A stretch of 64,000 nt of DNA. Origin: Codonopsis lanceolata (lineage: Eukaryota > Streptophyta > Magnoliopsida > Asterales > Campanulaceae). The DNA lies in the NCBI GenBank assembly GCA_013146195.2, contig CM028382.1, positions 59,410,734 through 59,474,733 of the forward strand, given 5' to 3'. Below are positions 45,701 to 56,003 of the stretch, piece by piece (position 1 is the first letter of the stretch; each line of letters opens with the position of its first letter). Made by a program: the position numbers and the translations under genes. Below the pieces are notes generated by a model that searched no databases, was not told where the DNA came from, and saw only the letters and a list, made by a program, of their open reading frames with translations.

Positions 45701-47196
45701 CAGCCTTTACCTCGACTTGTATTTGCCTTACTTCGGAATCCACTTCTCCGCCTCCACGAAGAAGGTGTTCACCCTGACTACCGCATATACCTTCAGTGCC
45801 TGTTCAGGTATGCTTTTTCACTGATTTGTGTAAGCTGGTTCTCTCTCCGTGCAATTTGATTTAATCTGTTAATTGCAATAAAGATGAAATTATTTTCCAA
45901 AAGAACGAGAATAAGGAAAAAAGGAAGTTGAGGAGATACTTGCTTTGACTGAGTTTATGATTTGGCCTCAAAATGTGAGATTTGGGCTAGCTATGCTGAT
46001 AAACTTGTCTACTAGTTTTTTCCCAAATGGCAGATTAACATAAGTTGATAAGCCATCTAAAATTAGAACTTACATTCACGAGTTCCAATTGTTTGTTTTT
46101 AAGAAGGATGATGTGATATCCTTGCTCCTTCATGCTGTCACGTTAGCCGATGGTTTCCTATTCATTAGATTTCACCCACACGAGTTGTTGTGATGTGTGA
46201 ACCTGGTTCACATTGTTAGATATGCCACTTAGGAATAGGAACATTTGGATGGGTTCAAGTAGACAAACTGATGAGTAAGTTTTAGCTGTTTCCTTTGCTG
46301 TGATGGATCAAAAGAGAACCATGTTGCTTGGATGCTATGTTCCTCCATATGATATTGGAAGCCAAAATGGTGGTTGATACAATCCATTCCTTGGATAAAC
46401 TAAATATAAATATGTTTCTTTCTTATTTCTTCCTTTGTATCAGTTTATATCTTTGGGGTACTGGAGATGGAACTTTGGTTTATACTTCCTAATTTTTCTT
46501 TGGATGATATTACTAAGGGGAGAATTTGTATATATGTCTCAATTTTGGTTTAAACTCTCACTCACCATACTTCAGATTTTAGAGTAGTTACATCTGAAAA
46601 TACTGCTAATTTATTTTGATCCCGAACTCTGATGCAGTGCACTAGAACCAAGCTCCCTCCAGCGAGCTGTATATCCTCTACTAACATCATTTGCCACTCC
46701 GGATAAGCAAGCATATCCTCGCCATTCTCTGAGTCGTGCTGCATTGATGACAAGCGAGAGTCCGATATTCTTCCTTGATGCATTCACAACTCTCATTGTG
46801 TTTTATTCTTCTACAGCTGACCCTACACTTCCGTTCCCTCCACCACATGACTGTAAGTTGGTGTTATACAAATTTCTGTTTTCTTATCAGTTATGCTGTC
46901 TTCTTAAGCCTTTCAAGACTTGCGAGGGTAGGTTTGGTTTGGGTTGCTAAGAGAAATATGTTACTTTTTCCCTTTCTTATTTAGGTTTATTGAGATCAAC
47001 CATTAACAAACTGAAGCAAGAGAGAAGTATCACCCCGAAACTCTTATTTATCCGGGGAGGGCAGGATGACGCAACAGTATTTGAGAACTATCTAATAGAG
47101 GAACAAGACGTTGATGGTAGTGGCTTCACAAGCGTAATGGGCTTTGTTTCCTTCCTCGAGGAGATCAGCCATAGCGTATTGGAGTACATGAAATAG
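30797..47196 (+). CDS. SEC23: SEC23-family COPII coat protein, 14 exons
   Basis: Sec23 is the inner-coat GTPase-activating subunit for Sar1 on COPII vesicles leaving the endoplasmic reticulum. Exons: 30797-31124, 33989-34054, 34965-35018, 35145-35317, 35483-35669, 35825-35970, 36046-36200, 36351-36432, 36516-36631, 41755-41853, 44850-44973, 45530-45807, 46638-46852, 46985-47196. All introns are GT-AG and the phases close to 744 codons plus TAG. Residues 53-76 form the zinc finger (RCENC...CALCG). The trunk follows (about 110-390, with GLATFSHKLGLYDVQGP and GGRGFGVAMEAL), then a beta-sandwich (RLRIRTMQFGTAHNINEIYD), a helical region and a gelsolin-like end (FIRGGQDDATVFENYL, then GFVSFLEEIS). 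It resembles the divergent plant SEC23 paralogue group. No stop or frameshift is seen. The paralogue letter is not assigned. Confidence 0.95.
31276..31507. mobile_element. Stowaway-like MITE in SEC23 intron 1
   Basis: The ends GTCCCTTCGTTCCTAACTTA and TTTAGGAATGGGGGAGGGAG are imperfect inverted repeats flanked by TA (31274-31275 and 31508-31509). It is 232 bp long and AT-rich inside, as in Stowaway elements. Confidence 0.75.
32211..32293. repeat. Homopolymer tracts T then G
   Basis: A T-run at 32211-32220 is followed by a T17/G14 junction at about 32263-32292. Such runs are assembly-sensitive. Confidence 0.85.
32440..33610. other. Unassigned insertion-like DNA in SEC23 intron 1
   Basis: The composition differs from the neighbouring intron. 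The repeated phrase CCTTAAGGGACT occurs at about 32994 and 33052. Several overlapping frames stay open at 33089-33602 on both strands, including 57 codons on the plus strand from 33427, but none carries a motif I recognise. It is probably an old LTR-type insertion. I found no boundaries or target duplication. Confidence 0.35.
34746..34857. mobile_element. 112-bp hairpin hAT-type MITE in SEC23 intron 2
   Basis: The element is almost entirely a palindrome. GGGGTGGCAATTGGGTGTTA on the left is complementary to TAACACCCAATTGCCACCCC on the right, with only a short loop near 34795-34803. TTGTGATT (8 bp) flanks both sides (34738-34745 and 34858-34865), a perfect hAT-type target duplication. The GGGGTGGCAA end is shared with the 583-bp element at 53227. 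As RNA the intron would form a long hairpin here. Confidence 0.9.
37480..37680 (+). pseudogene. LINE C-terminal remnant in SEC23 intron 9
   Basis: The plus-strand text RGRGRPKS, then after a stop LDQTKWQKMIHVGDPKFLG resembles the tail motif of plant L1-type ORF2 proteins (GRP..TW...LDR..WR..IHVADP). Stops interrupt it and nothing upstream is recognisable. Confidence 0.55.
38964..39284 (-). mobile_element. TRIM (miniature LTR retroelement) in SEC23 intron 9
   Basis: Two direct repeats of about 72 bp (38964-39036 and 39213-39284) share AACCAACTCATCTAAAA and CAACAATGTATATCA. They flank a 176-bp interior. Next to the right copy, 39200-39212 reads on the minus strand TGGTATCAGAACT, a methionine-initiator tRNA primer-binding site, so the element runs minus. 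Next to the left copy is a tract reading GAGGGAAAGTG on the minus strand, the polypurine tract. The perfect 5-bp duplication CTGTG flanks it (38959-38963 and 39285-39289). There is no coding capacity, as expected of a TRIM. Confidence 0.88.
39593..39799 (-). pseudogene. LINE tail (zf-RVT type) in SEC23 intron 9
   Basis: The minus-strand frame contains LLAVCNFRLSLNIWTQRNSL, which matches the W..RN..(I/L)F signature in the C-terminal zf-RVT region of plant LINE ORF2 proteins. Only this end fragment is present. Confidence 0.5.
40100..40397 (+). pseudogene. 5'-truncated LINE tail in SEC23 intron 9
   Basis: Plus-strand text LLCWTIWRERNARIL, then a stop, then NVERSLEKIKELI matches the end of plant LINE ORF2 (W.iW.ERN.R.F). 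About 150 bp of 3' UTR-like sequence follows, closing with an A-run at about 40389, typical of LINE 3' ends. Confidence 0.65.
40850..41106 (+). pseudogene. Second 5'-truncated LINE tail in SEC23 intron 9
   Basis: The text NEWTIWRERNYRAFENVEMG is a clear relative of the 40100 copy. It is followed by a shifted frame with the FVKFMDSI-like ending and an A-run at about 41098-41106. Confidence 0.7.
42240..42450. repeat. Short dispersed direct repeats in SEC23 intron 10
   Basis: The motif GGCCAGGATT (with CAGCCAGGATTT) occurs four times between 42267 and 42387. TTTTATCCACAACCGTTTT occurs twice (about 42391 and 42423). Confidence 0.8.
42720..43027 (+). mobile_element. Helitron 3' end in SEC23 intron 10
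   Basis: A strong hairpin GTGCCGTGCCATAGGCACGG (42995-43014) is followed by GCACAATAA, CTAG at 43024-43027 and T. This is the Helitron 3' signature. The sequence before it matches the tail ending at 10592. The left boundary is unknown; 42720 marks where family resemblance becomes plausible. Confidence 0.72.
43085..43200 (+). pseudogene. RNase H-like retroelement fragment in SEC23 intron 10
   Basis: Plus-strand text LLHQAVHKEGNQAADWMTSL fits the last motif of the RVT_3 type RNase H found in plant non-LTR elements (H..REGN..AD.LA..G). Only this motif is present. Confidence 0.55.
43700..44200. other. LINE-associated non-coding DNA in SEC23 intron 10
   Basis: The stretch at 43740-43830 (CAAAGCATTTCAATCCCGTT) resembles the junction before the antisense LINE tail near 45150 (CAGAGCTCTCCAATCCCGCT). 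It is probably the remains of a related insertion. No protein motif. Confidence 0.3.
45080..45345 (-). pseudogene. LINE tail (zf-RVT type) in SEC23 intron 11
   Basis: Minus-strand text FVIIWCTWIDRNSRIFREQL carries the W..RN.RIF signature of LINE ORF2 C-termini. Downstream on the minus strand it decays into simple sequence, with a (CT)n tract at 45008-45026. Confidence 0.65.
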
Positions 47197-48010
47197 AAGA
47201 TTGTTTGTACATTATCTGAAAACACACAAAGAATTACAGAGAAGGAACTCTGCTCATTCATCAGGGGTTTGCTTGAATTGGATGATAGAGGAGCAAATAC
47301 CGAAGACCTGCTTTAGGTGTGTTACTTTTGACCAAGTTGAGGCTTTTATGTTGTTTATACAGATTTTCCCCATTAGAAGCTCCCCTTTATGTTGCAAAAG
47401 ATATAAAAACCTCACTTTTTGTCACACATTCATTGGATAATTTTGTAAAATAAGGAGGGGGCATTTAACAATAGCCCTATCTCGGACGGAGATTTGTTCA
47501 TTTTGATCTTGGGAGAGTCCTCATAGGTTAGACCGATTCTACATCAAGTCCCTAGGCCAAAGTTGAAGCTGCCATCTTCGAAAAATCAAAAGGTGTTAGA
47601 TTCAAAATACTTTCTGGTCCCTCGACTTTTAGCTTTATATTTATTTGGTCCCCCACCTCCTTAAACTTTCTTTGTTTGGTCCCTCATTGATTGGTAATCA
47701 ACGACTTTTACTTTAGAGTATTTCTCTTGCGAAATCGTGATTATAATTCAAAAAACGGAGCTCCATTTTCTCACAACTTAGTCCACCAACATACGGTCAG
47801 TTGGGTAAGAGAGATCCGTCTTGTAGAAAATACTTGTAAGACTGTATTTTCTAAGTTTTTGTCTTTTACTTTATACATGTATTAGTGATACCCATGTGTG
47901 ATGTTATTGAATTACGGCCATGAATTGTATCAACTTATTTTACAATAAATAGAAAAGGGAATAATTAAGTTCTATTATTATTTTTATTAAAAAAATTGGT
48001 AATTGAAAGA
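47197..48010. other. SEC23 3' flank
   Basis: This holds the 3' untranslated region and intergenic DNA. AT-rich motifs around 47445 could be a poly(A) signal, but no single site is decisive. 47740-47830 is a diverged relative of the 85-bp repeat at 11950 and 12455. No gene seen. Confidence 0.5.
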
Positions 48011-48015
48011 TGTGT

Positions 48016-49464
48016 TGTTAGTCCCAAAGAGCACAATACTAGGCTAGAAGAGGGGGGGGGGTTGAATATACTAGTTACACTTAAAAACTTTTCGAAAAAG
48101 GTTCCTTTAGCAAGTACTAATAGCCTATAAAATAGGTTGTAGTAGCGGAATAATTGTAAAGAAAACAGACTAAGTCTACTAGTAAGCACTACTAGTAGAC
48201 TTGGTTGTTCTTTTAAGTTTCATGCTCGAAGGAAATAAGTTAAAGAATAGATAAGAATATAAAACTGTAAATACGTGAGAAGAATGAACACATGTATTTT
48301 GAGATGGTTCGTACTATAAATAGTTCTACGTCCACCACCAAAGCGGTTAACCTTGGATTTGAAAGTGCATTCTGTTTTCCACTAGTTTTATTACAAAAAT
48401 CTCTAATGGATCGTGTACAAAATATTTGACTTGTGTTTGGTGGTTGGTAGTGAATATCTAGGAAACAGAATATTCATTGTGTTAAAGAATAGTTAAAGAA
48501 TACAACAAGAGGAATGAAATAAGTAGCAATGAATGTGCAATCTTCTTGTTGTTGTTGAGGACTTCGTTGATCAGTTTGTGATCCATTGAATGCACTGAGT
48601 AAGATGATTTGAAAATGTTGAATAGTTTTATAATATTGAATTCTTTTGGTCTTCAATGGAGGTATATAAATGAGAACATCTTGAGGTCGTTGGAGAAGAT
48701 GGAGTGAGTAACAACTCTATTAGATTGTAATCATTAAATGCAAGGAGTTGTTAGGTTGACTTCTTCTTCATTGATATCTGATCGGCGTATGGAGAGAAGC
48801 ACGTACTGAATAGAGCAGATGGAAGACAACAAAGGTTGCAGTCCTGCAAGAGTTGGCACAGATTGTACGTGTCAGACTGTGTGTATCTGCTTTATCCCGT
48901 TCAGTAATCATCACAGACGAAAGTCTTCAAATATTCGGAAAAGCTGGAGTGGCGTATTCTTGAATTCAAGAGTCAACTACGAATGATATAATTCAAACGG
49001 ATATTCTAGAATATCTGAATTAATAATCTTTTTTGAATGAGCTGAGCTGGACATCCTTTTGTCAAGGTCTGCTGGTGAAACCTTTGCCGAAATCTTCTGG
49101 TGATAAATGCAAAAAGCTGTGAAGTCTAAATAATTATTCTAAATGCAAAGTTTTATACACAGTTGCCACGCTAATTGGTACGCAACTCATTTAGCCACTA
49201 AGTATAAAACCTAATGTAATGTATGAGCAAATGCAAATCTAAAATACAATGAGAAACAACATGTGGATTGGAATTTGCTGTAGAAAAAAGAACTTAAAAT
49301 ATGTGTGTTTAACGGATTAGGTGGGAAAATTATTAACATAAAGCTGCCACTTGAAAAGTGCAAAGAAAAAGTGAACGTTGTTTTAGTAATGCATATATAT
49401 AGATTTAGGAATAGGAAAAATTGCTGGACCGCGTTTGGGAAGAGATTGAAGTTTTATAACAACA
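48016..49464 (-). repeat. 3' LTR of the Sirevirus-like element
   Basis: It starts TGTTAGTCCC and ends TAACAACA, then ATCTCCTCAT (polypurine tract on the minus strand). A G8 run lies at about 48052. Compared with the partner LTR, it lacks about 45 bp near 49050 and differs at many sites. Confidence 0.88.
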
Positions 49465-49490
49465 ATCTCCTCATATTTGCATCTGGTCAT
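49465..49490 (-). other. Polypurine-like tract next to the 3' LTR
   Basis: ATCTCCTCATATTTG directly follows the LTR on the plus strand, so it is purine-rich on the element's strand, where plus-strand synthesis would be primed. Confidence 0.5.
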
Positions 49491-49799
49491 CATTACTTAC
49501 AAATGAGGGCTATGAAAGCTTATGAATAGATAATAGTATGTTAGAAGAGATTTGAGTTTTATAACAGCAGACATATCTCTATCAATAAATAACACCTCAA
49601 GTGTAACAACTAATTTAAATGCTTACAACAGCTGAGATTGAATGACATGCACAAATAGATTAGAGCAAGCAATTTAAATAAATTTAAACTAGAAGTTTAA
49701 ATTTCAAGCATATAAAAGAACTTTAAAGGACATGAAATTTAAACGGTAGATACTTTTGAAAAGAAGATACTTCTGTATTTCAAAAAAGAAGTTTAATAT

Positions 49800-52260
49800 T
49801 TACAGAATTTTTCAAAAAAAGATAGATACAAAGGATAAATGATGTTTAATATGTTACCATGACGTTTTTCCTTTTCCTTTGTCTGTTTCTTCCTTTTCTT
49901 GGCGTTGGCGCTCGAGTTCTTCGACTCTTCTGGTGTACTCTTCTTGTCTCGAGAACGGTAGTTAAGTTCTTCACGAAGTCTGTTGTTCTCGTCTATCAGA
50001 ACTTGGTTCATATACCACATTCGTTTCTCCTCTGTGATGGTCAAATCACGTGCTCGCTCAGCTTCATGATGTGCCTCAGTTGCCTTGCCCACCGAAGTTG
50101 ATCATTAAGTTCGATAATTGGAGGACGTCTGTGAGCAAGATGAAGGGTCATGCTGTGAAAGAGCTGGAAGAAGAGAGTGGAGACCAGTCGGACAGTCTCA
50201 TTCCGTTGAGCTTCCATGTTTATCTTCAGGTCAGTAGTCTCATGCATGACCTCTCTAAACCGAGTCGGACATCCTCTTGAAATTGGCGAAGAATGTTGGA
50301 ATTCCTGGCAGTAGCCTTGGATGATGATGCTGCAATCTCAACAGCTGCCATTGAGACACTTGTTAATTCTCCAAGTCTGGTGTAGATGACATCCAATCTG
50401 CTTAAGATATCTTCATTGGCCAGGTTGGAAATGGAGGTAGTAGTAGCAGCAGGCCTGAAGGGATGCTGGAGAGGCAGAGAGGTAGATGTGGAGTCTGGGT
50501 AGGAAGAGTCAGACGAGGGTAGCATTGGTGTGGATGAGGATGAAATGGTTAAAGGGGGTGAAAGATGAGGAGTTGGGGGAATTTCAATGTCTATGTCCGA
50601 ATGATCACATACATTGGAAGGGTTAGAAGAGGTAGGGATGGGGTCAGTGGAGAACCAGAAGGATGGAAGGGGATAGGAAGGGTTTTCTGGTCTCTCGGGT
50701 TTGGTTGCTGGTTGATGGGGAGTAGGTTTTGGAAAGAGATCTGCTACTGACGAAAGTTCAAAGATGAATTTCATAGCGGCAGAAGATAGGATAGGTGGGA
50801 ACCAAGGTGTAAGGATGGAGGGAACGGATGGGTTTGGTTCGGATGATGAAGTGTTATGAGGGGAGGAAGTTTGTTGGATAGGTGAAAAAGGTGAGGCTGG
50901 TGATGATGGGGTGGGTAAGTAGTTAAAAGGAGAAAGAGGTGATTGGTCAGGTGATTTGGTTGGCTCCTCCTTAGGGATAGGCTCCTTCTGAGTAAATGAC
51001 TCAGTCGGAATAGATGTTAAAGGGATATCGGTAGAGGTGGAGGATGTGTTTCCAGAAAACTTCCTTTTACACCTTATCGGCTGAACAAGGGATCCAGACG
51101 CTTCATCGGCAGAGATGGTAGAGTCTGCTCGTGGTTGTTCAACATGAGTTTTACGCAATCTCTTGCGTTTGGGTAAGGGAGAGGGTTAGACAGAAGAGGT
51201 TTTCCTTTTGCAGGTTTAGGTAGGCTTTGAGGTAGTAGACTTGGGTTGGGGTGCAGGTTCAGGGTTGGAGCCTCCAGTAGATGGTTTCACACTAGCTGCT
51301 TGCCTAGCCTGCTTGGCCTTTGTTTTCTCGACCAGACGTTCGACTTCCTCTGCCAGGTGCCTTGCTTCTGATAAAACATCCCTTGTCAGAGACTTAGCAG
51401 TAGGGTTGTCTCTCTTATCCTTTCGAGCTTGACGAGTAGCACGGGCTGCCTTTCTCTTAGCATCATAAGCAGCTAAGTCAAAACACTGAATCACCAATTC
51501 AGCGGGGTTTGCAACCATTTCAGGTGTAATCTCTCCAAGTCCTTTCAACCGGCGCCTCTTGTTCTCATCCTTGAAGTAGGCTTTGATGAAGGTAGTCGTG
51601 AGCTTTTTGTCCTTGGACACCTTTTTCAGCTCTTCTGCCTCAACGACAGAGTTGACCGATGGTGTTGCCTGTAGAAGGGCATTAATGAGCCGCACATAAG
51701 GCCGTTTGTTGTAAGGACTTTTCTTCACACTGGAGATGAGAGAGCGGAGGTCATTGAACAGATAGGCCGCAAAGTTAAGTTGAAGCCTTGAGTGGGTGGC
51801 GCTGGAGAGGGCAAGTTGCTGTGATGTGAAGCAGAGCCATTCTTAAAGAACACATATTTGTCAAGAAAATGGCTTGAGCAGTAGACGTCCATAGGGAATA
51901 GATTGCGAAACATTTTCCCTTGTGGTTCTTTAGGAGTATCTGCTCCTCTCATGGCTTTCTAGGCAGTGTAGCCTCTGCAGGTGACAATTCATAGCCGCCA
52001 TCATATTGGACATCAATCACCCAACTATAACACGAGCAGTGAGGGTGAAGGGTCTTCCTCGAATCCATCCTCGAATGGAAGAAGGAGTCTTGACGTCGAT
52101 CTCCATTCTCTGGTAGAATTCCTCAGCAAGCAGATTGTTGTAGGAAATGTCATTGAGCACGAAGAGGGGAGAATCCCTGAAGCGTTCATGTCGTCACACA
52201 TTTTTGCTTCGACAACAAATGTGCGGACAGAATCGAGCTTTATGCACATCCCCGGTAAGT
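49800..52260 (-). pseudogene. Env-like frame of the Sirevirus-type element
   Basis: Minus strand after pol. The first part (52250-51730) has frame changes; one frame reads EEFYQRMEIDV and RGWIRGRPFTLTARV. This resembles the 'putative plant transposon protein' domain typical of Sirevirus env-like ORFs. 51728-51216 continues with KKSPYNKRPYVRLINALLQ and a basic coiled-coil-like region. Two stops separate it in the same frame from 51158-50226, a Pro/Ser-rich segment preceded by the basic cluster PKRKRLRK. After another frame change, 50092-49860 is a charged coiled coil ending in Lys-rich text. Its role in plants is unknown, and this copy is broken. I see no clear signal peptide or transmembrane segment. 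Confidence 0.65.
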
Positions 52261-52289
52261 AGAGATTCCCTGGAAGTTCTTGAATGATG

Positions 52290-53220
52290 TCATGAATAGC
52301 AGGAAATCGAGGAAATCTTGGAAGATTTATTGAAGGGTCTTTTGCTCAAGGTCAACAGCTTTGCCCTTTCCCTTTGAAGGTCCAGACTGAGCAGTTGTTT
52401 GTCTCCAGAGATACTGACAGTAGAGATTGGTCCAAAGAGATCCATGTACAGAAGTTGAAGAGGTCTGGAAGTAGACATAACAGGCTTGCTTTTGAAGGAA
52501 GACTTAGAGAGTTTTCCCAGTTGACAAGCTTTATAACTTTTGTCATGGTCGGCAGACACCTTAGGTAGACCTTTGACAAGACCTTAATTAGAAAGCTTGG
52601 AGATGTACTTGAAGTTGAGGTGATTGAGACGTTTGTGTCAAAGCCAACTATTGTCACGAATGTTGTTGGCAACTAGGCAAAGGCTGGAGGATCTTCCAAG
52701 TAAGTTTAAGTCCACGACATAGACATTTCCTTGTCTATTTCCGGTCAATAGTGTTGAGCAAGATTTACTATCTTTGATGAGGCATTGGTTGGAGGAAAAT
52801 TGGCAGATAAGACCCTTGTCGCAGAATTGAGATATGCTCAGAAGATTGTGCTTTAAGCCATTCACTAGAGAAACTTTGCTAGATGGTGAGATTTTCTCTA
52901 GTTATTGAGCCATATCCAATTGTGTTCCCTCTTGCATTGTCATCGAATATCACCAACGGACCTTTAGCTTTAGCTATATTTGAAAGTAGACTTCTGTTCC
53001 CTGTCATGTGCCTTGAACATCCACTATTGAGGTACCAGATGTCCTTGTCTTCTGAATCTATAACCATGAAGCAAACCTGAAAATATCAAGGAAAAAGGTC
53101 CCCTTTATTTTCTTTCGGGTCCTAATGATTAGCAATCTTTTGGAACTCATACCTGCCTAACCTTGAGAGAACTAGGTCTCCCAGATTTCGGTGTGAACCT
53201 CAGCAGGCATTCTGGAGTCA
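52290..53220 (-). pseudogene. Copia protease and integrase N-terminal remnant
   Basis: After the hAT insertion the minus strand carries DIWYLNSGCSRHMTGNRSLL (about 53040-52980). This is the conserved protease region, but the catalytic DSG reads NSG. Next come VNGLKHNLLSISQFCDKG and the GAG-pre-integrase region (HKRLNHLN, then a stop). The last block is ACQLGKLSKSSF...RPLQLLYMDLFGP, the start of the integrase core. The coding text then breaks off near 52290. The catalytic DDE residues, RT and RNase H are absent. Several stops are present. Confidence 0.82.
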
Positions 53221-53226
53221 GATGGC

Positions 53227-53809
53227 TAGGGGTGGCAAATCGGTCGTGCTGGGCTGTTATCGGGCCGGCACGATAACAACACGACACGATAAGCACGAAC
53301 ACGGACACGACACGATAAGCTTATCGTGCCTAATATTAAAACCCAAATACGACACGATAAAAACACAAAAAGCACGACACAGCACGATAAGCAATAACAC
53401 ACGATTTATTTAGTTAGGCCCGTTAAGCCCGTTAAGCCCAATAAACATTATAAAATATATAATTTTGATTTTTTAATACATATTTTGAAAATTTATCAAT
53501 ATAAATAGTCAAATAGTTTAAAATTCATAAATTTTCAAATGATAAAACTATGAAATAATCATGAAAATAGTTCGAAAGAAGTTAATAACCCCTAATAAAT
53601 TTTCAAAAATATATTTTTAAAACATATATATTTTAGTTATCGTGTCTTACCGTGCTTATCAAGCCAGCCCGATAACAATCCATTTTTTATCGTGCCTTAT
53701 TGTGTTGGCCTTATAACGACCCGAACCCGATAAGCCCCAGCCCAAACCCTATAATTTTGTGTCGTGTTCGTGTCGGTCAATCGTGTCGTGCCTCAAATTG
53801 CCACCCTTA
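53227..53809. mobile_element. 583-bp hAT-type MITE nested in the Copia element
   Basis: It begins TAGGGGTGGCAA and ends TTGCCACCCTTA, an inverted pair. The perfect 8-mer CAGATGGC flanks it (53219-53226 and 53810-53817). The interior is dense in CACGA, ACACGATAAGC and GTCGTG motifs, as subterminal sites of hAT elements. It has no transposase. Its ends match the 112-bp hairpin MITE at 34746, suggesting a shared mobilising transposase. Confidence 0.92.
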
Positions 53810-53899
53810 CAGATGGCCTAAACAATTGTAAGATTGACAAATGTGAAAGTTCCATGGAGAACTATGATCTGCTTTGGCTGTAGAATGCTTATGATTTTC

Positions 53900-55950
53900 T
53901 TTCTTTCCAACAACACTCTTGGGTTCAGCAGACTCGTTGACAGTACGCTTGAGAGCTTTCTTATGAATGTTCCTGGATCTATTAACAGCAGAGCTGGGCT
54001 TGGTTAATCTGTTGTTAAGAGACCTGGGAACATCCACCAGAATTCCCTTAAGCTTAACATCAGTAAGCTTGGGAGCCTTAGCCTTTTCTTTGACAAACTT
54101 GATAGGTGACGGCAGAGATTTCTTTTGTCTAGAGCCAGTAGACTTTGCCTTAGTAGAGCTGTTGTCGGTAGACTTAGATTTCTCTATTGTACCTTTAACA
54201 AGCTTCTCATCAGAAGCAGCTACTTTGGCTTTCCCTTTGTGAGCCTTGGGGTAAATGTATGGAACACTGGTATAGCCAAGTCCACATTTACCTTTGTTAC
54301 CAAAGGTCTGTTGAGAGAAGGAAAGATCATCGGCAGTCTTGGAGGATTTGCCTTCCTCTATAACAAAAGAGTTTGCTAAGTTGTGTTCATCATTATAGCC
54401 TAAGTCTGATTTATCTCCACTTGGCTTTTGGCTGGAGATGATTCATTCAAAGGTTTCCTTAGAGCTGTTCCAGAAGTCAATGGTCTTTTGCAAGACTTCT
54501 TTCTCCTAGTTTAGCCCCTTGATGTGCTCAACTAGGAACCCAACTTTGTCACACATGAATTGTTTTTCTCTTTTAGCTTGATACTCTCCTGCTGACAGCT
54601 ATTGATAGTTTGCACCTCTGCCGCCAACACATATTTCTCAGCAGCAAGCTTATCGTAGTTCTTCACAAGCTTTACGCAGGCTTTCCTAAAGGTATTGAAC
54701 TCTTCAAGCATATCTTGATTATCATTGAGCAGTTCTTCCTTACTAAAGTTCTCACAGTTGTTCTCAACCTCTTCAAAAGGAGAATGTGAGATCTCGACTT
54801 AATTTTCAGCGTAATAGGTGAGACTTGATTCTTGAGCTATTAAGCATATATTGGTTTGTTCAAAATTGTCCTCATCCTCTTCTAAATCAGTCTCAAACCA
54901 TATAACAACCTGCTTTTCCTTAATGTCTTCAGCCAACATACCTCTTTGTTTTTGAAATTTCTTGTAAGGAGGTTTTCGATATGCTTCAAATTTTGGCTTT
55001 GGACATTTAGAAGCAAAGTGACCAGGTTTTCGACATTTATAACATACAAGCTCATTACTAGATGAGACTTCATCAGTTTTTCTGAAAGGCTGCTAGTGTG
55101 TGTCCTTCCTACTAGTTTTTGCAAATTTCTTAAAACGTTTTACAAACATAACAAATTGTTCATTAGATGGAAAATCATTTTCATTAGAGGAAGTGGAAGG
55201 TTTGTTATCAACTGGAGTAACTTCTTGTACCATGGTTGGCAAGGACATAGTTTTGAACGGCTTGTCTTGCTCTAGAGCTTGACTAACCTTGAGCTCATAA
55301 ACCTTCAAACTTGTATACATACTACGAAGAGTCATTTCATTCAAGTTTTTAGATTCTTTCATGACAGTAGTCTTTACATGCCAAAGACTACCTATGGAGC
55401 CTAAAAATCTCATGTTCATTTCCCTTTTGCCATAAGTTTTACCCAAAGAAAAACAACTATTAATTACCTCGCTGAAGTGATCGTAGGCTTGTCTCAGGGT
55501 TTCCTTAGGATCTTTCTTGAAGGAGTCAAACTGTTGTATGAAGGTATACTTCATGTTGTCTCTTGTATCTTGGTCTCCTTCCAAGTATTCTAAAAGAGCT
55601 TCCCACATCTCTTTGGCAGAAGTACATCAAATCACTTGTTGGTAGGTGCTAGTGTCCAAAGAGCTTGTGATTATGTTTATTGCTTCACTATCTAGCTCCA
55701 CTAGCTTCCTTTTATCCTCGGTCCATTCAGATTCTTCTTTAACAACTTTTGGAGGATTACCACCAACATTTGCAAGGAGATTTGGCTTCATCGGTACGTG
55801 ACATCCTTCTAACACGTATTTCGATAACCTATTATCAATGGAGTTCATGTGACACATTATCTTATCCTTCCAAACATCAAAATGACCTTCGTCCAATATT
55901 GGGACGTAGTTCGCATTTGACGTAGGTAGCATATAATGTGTTTGTACCAT
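53900..55950 (-). pseudogene. Copia gag (UBN2 type) with CCHC zinc knuckle
   Basis: The frame starts at ATG 55950, 70 bp after the LTR. The first part has a W-containing block (GHFDVWKDKIM). An in-frame TGA at 55627-55629 interrupts the text just before the WEALLEYLEGDQ block. The UBN2 core (residues after 55608) includes QQFDSFKKDPKETLRQAYDH and an MNMRFLGSI-like stretch. The zinc knuckle CYKCRKPGHFASKC lies at about 55015-55055 in a shifted frame. After it come an acidic coiled-coil-like stretch with stops and a Lys/Ser-rich tail ending near the hAT insertion at 53810. At least one nonsense codon and one frameshift make it non-functional. Confidence 0.85.
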
Positions 55951-56003
55951 TGGATCTTTATCTCACAAAAGGTTAATCTTGGAAAAACTTGTTTTCGAAG
56001 AAT

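Noticed and set aside
50565..50750. Plus-strand frame in the Copia env-like region
   Set aside because: It is antisense to the Pro/Ser-rich env-like text.
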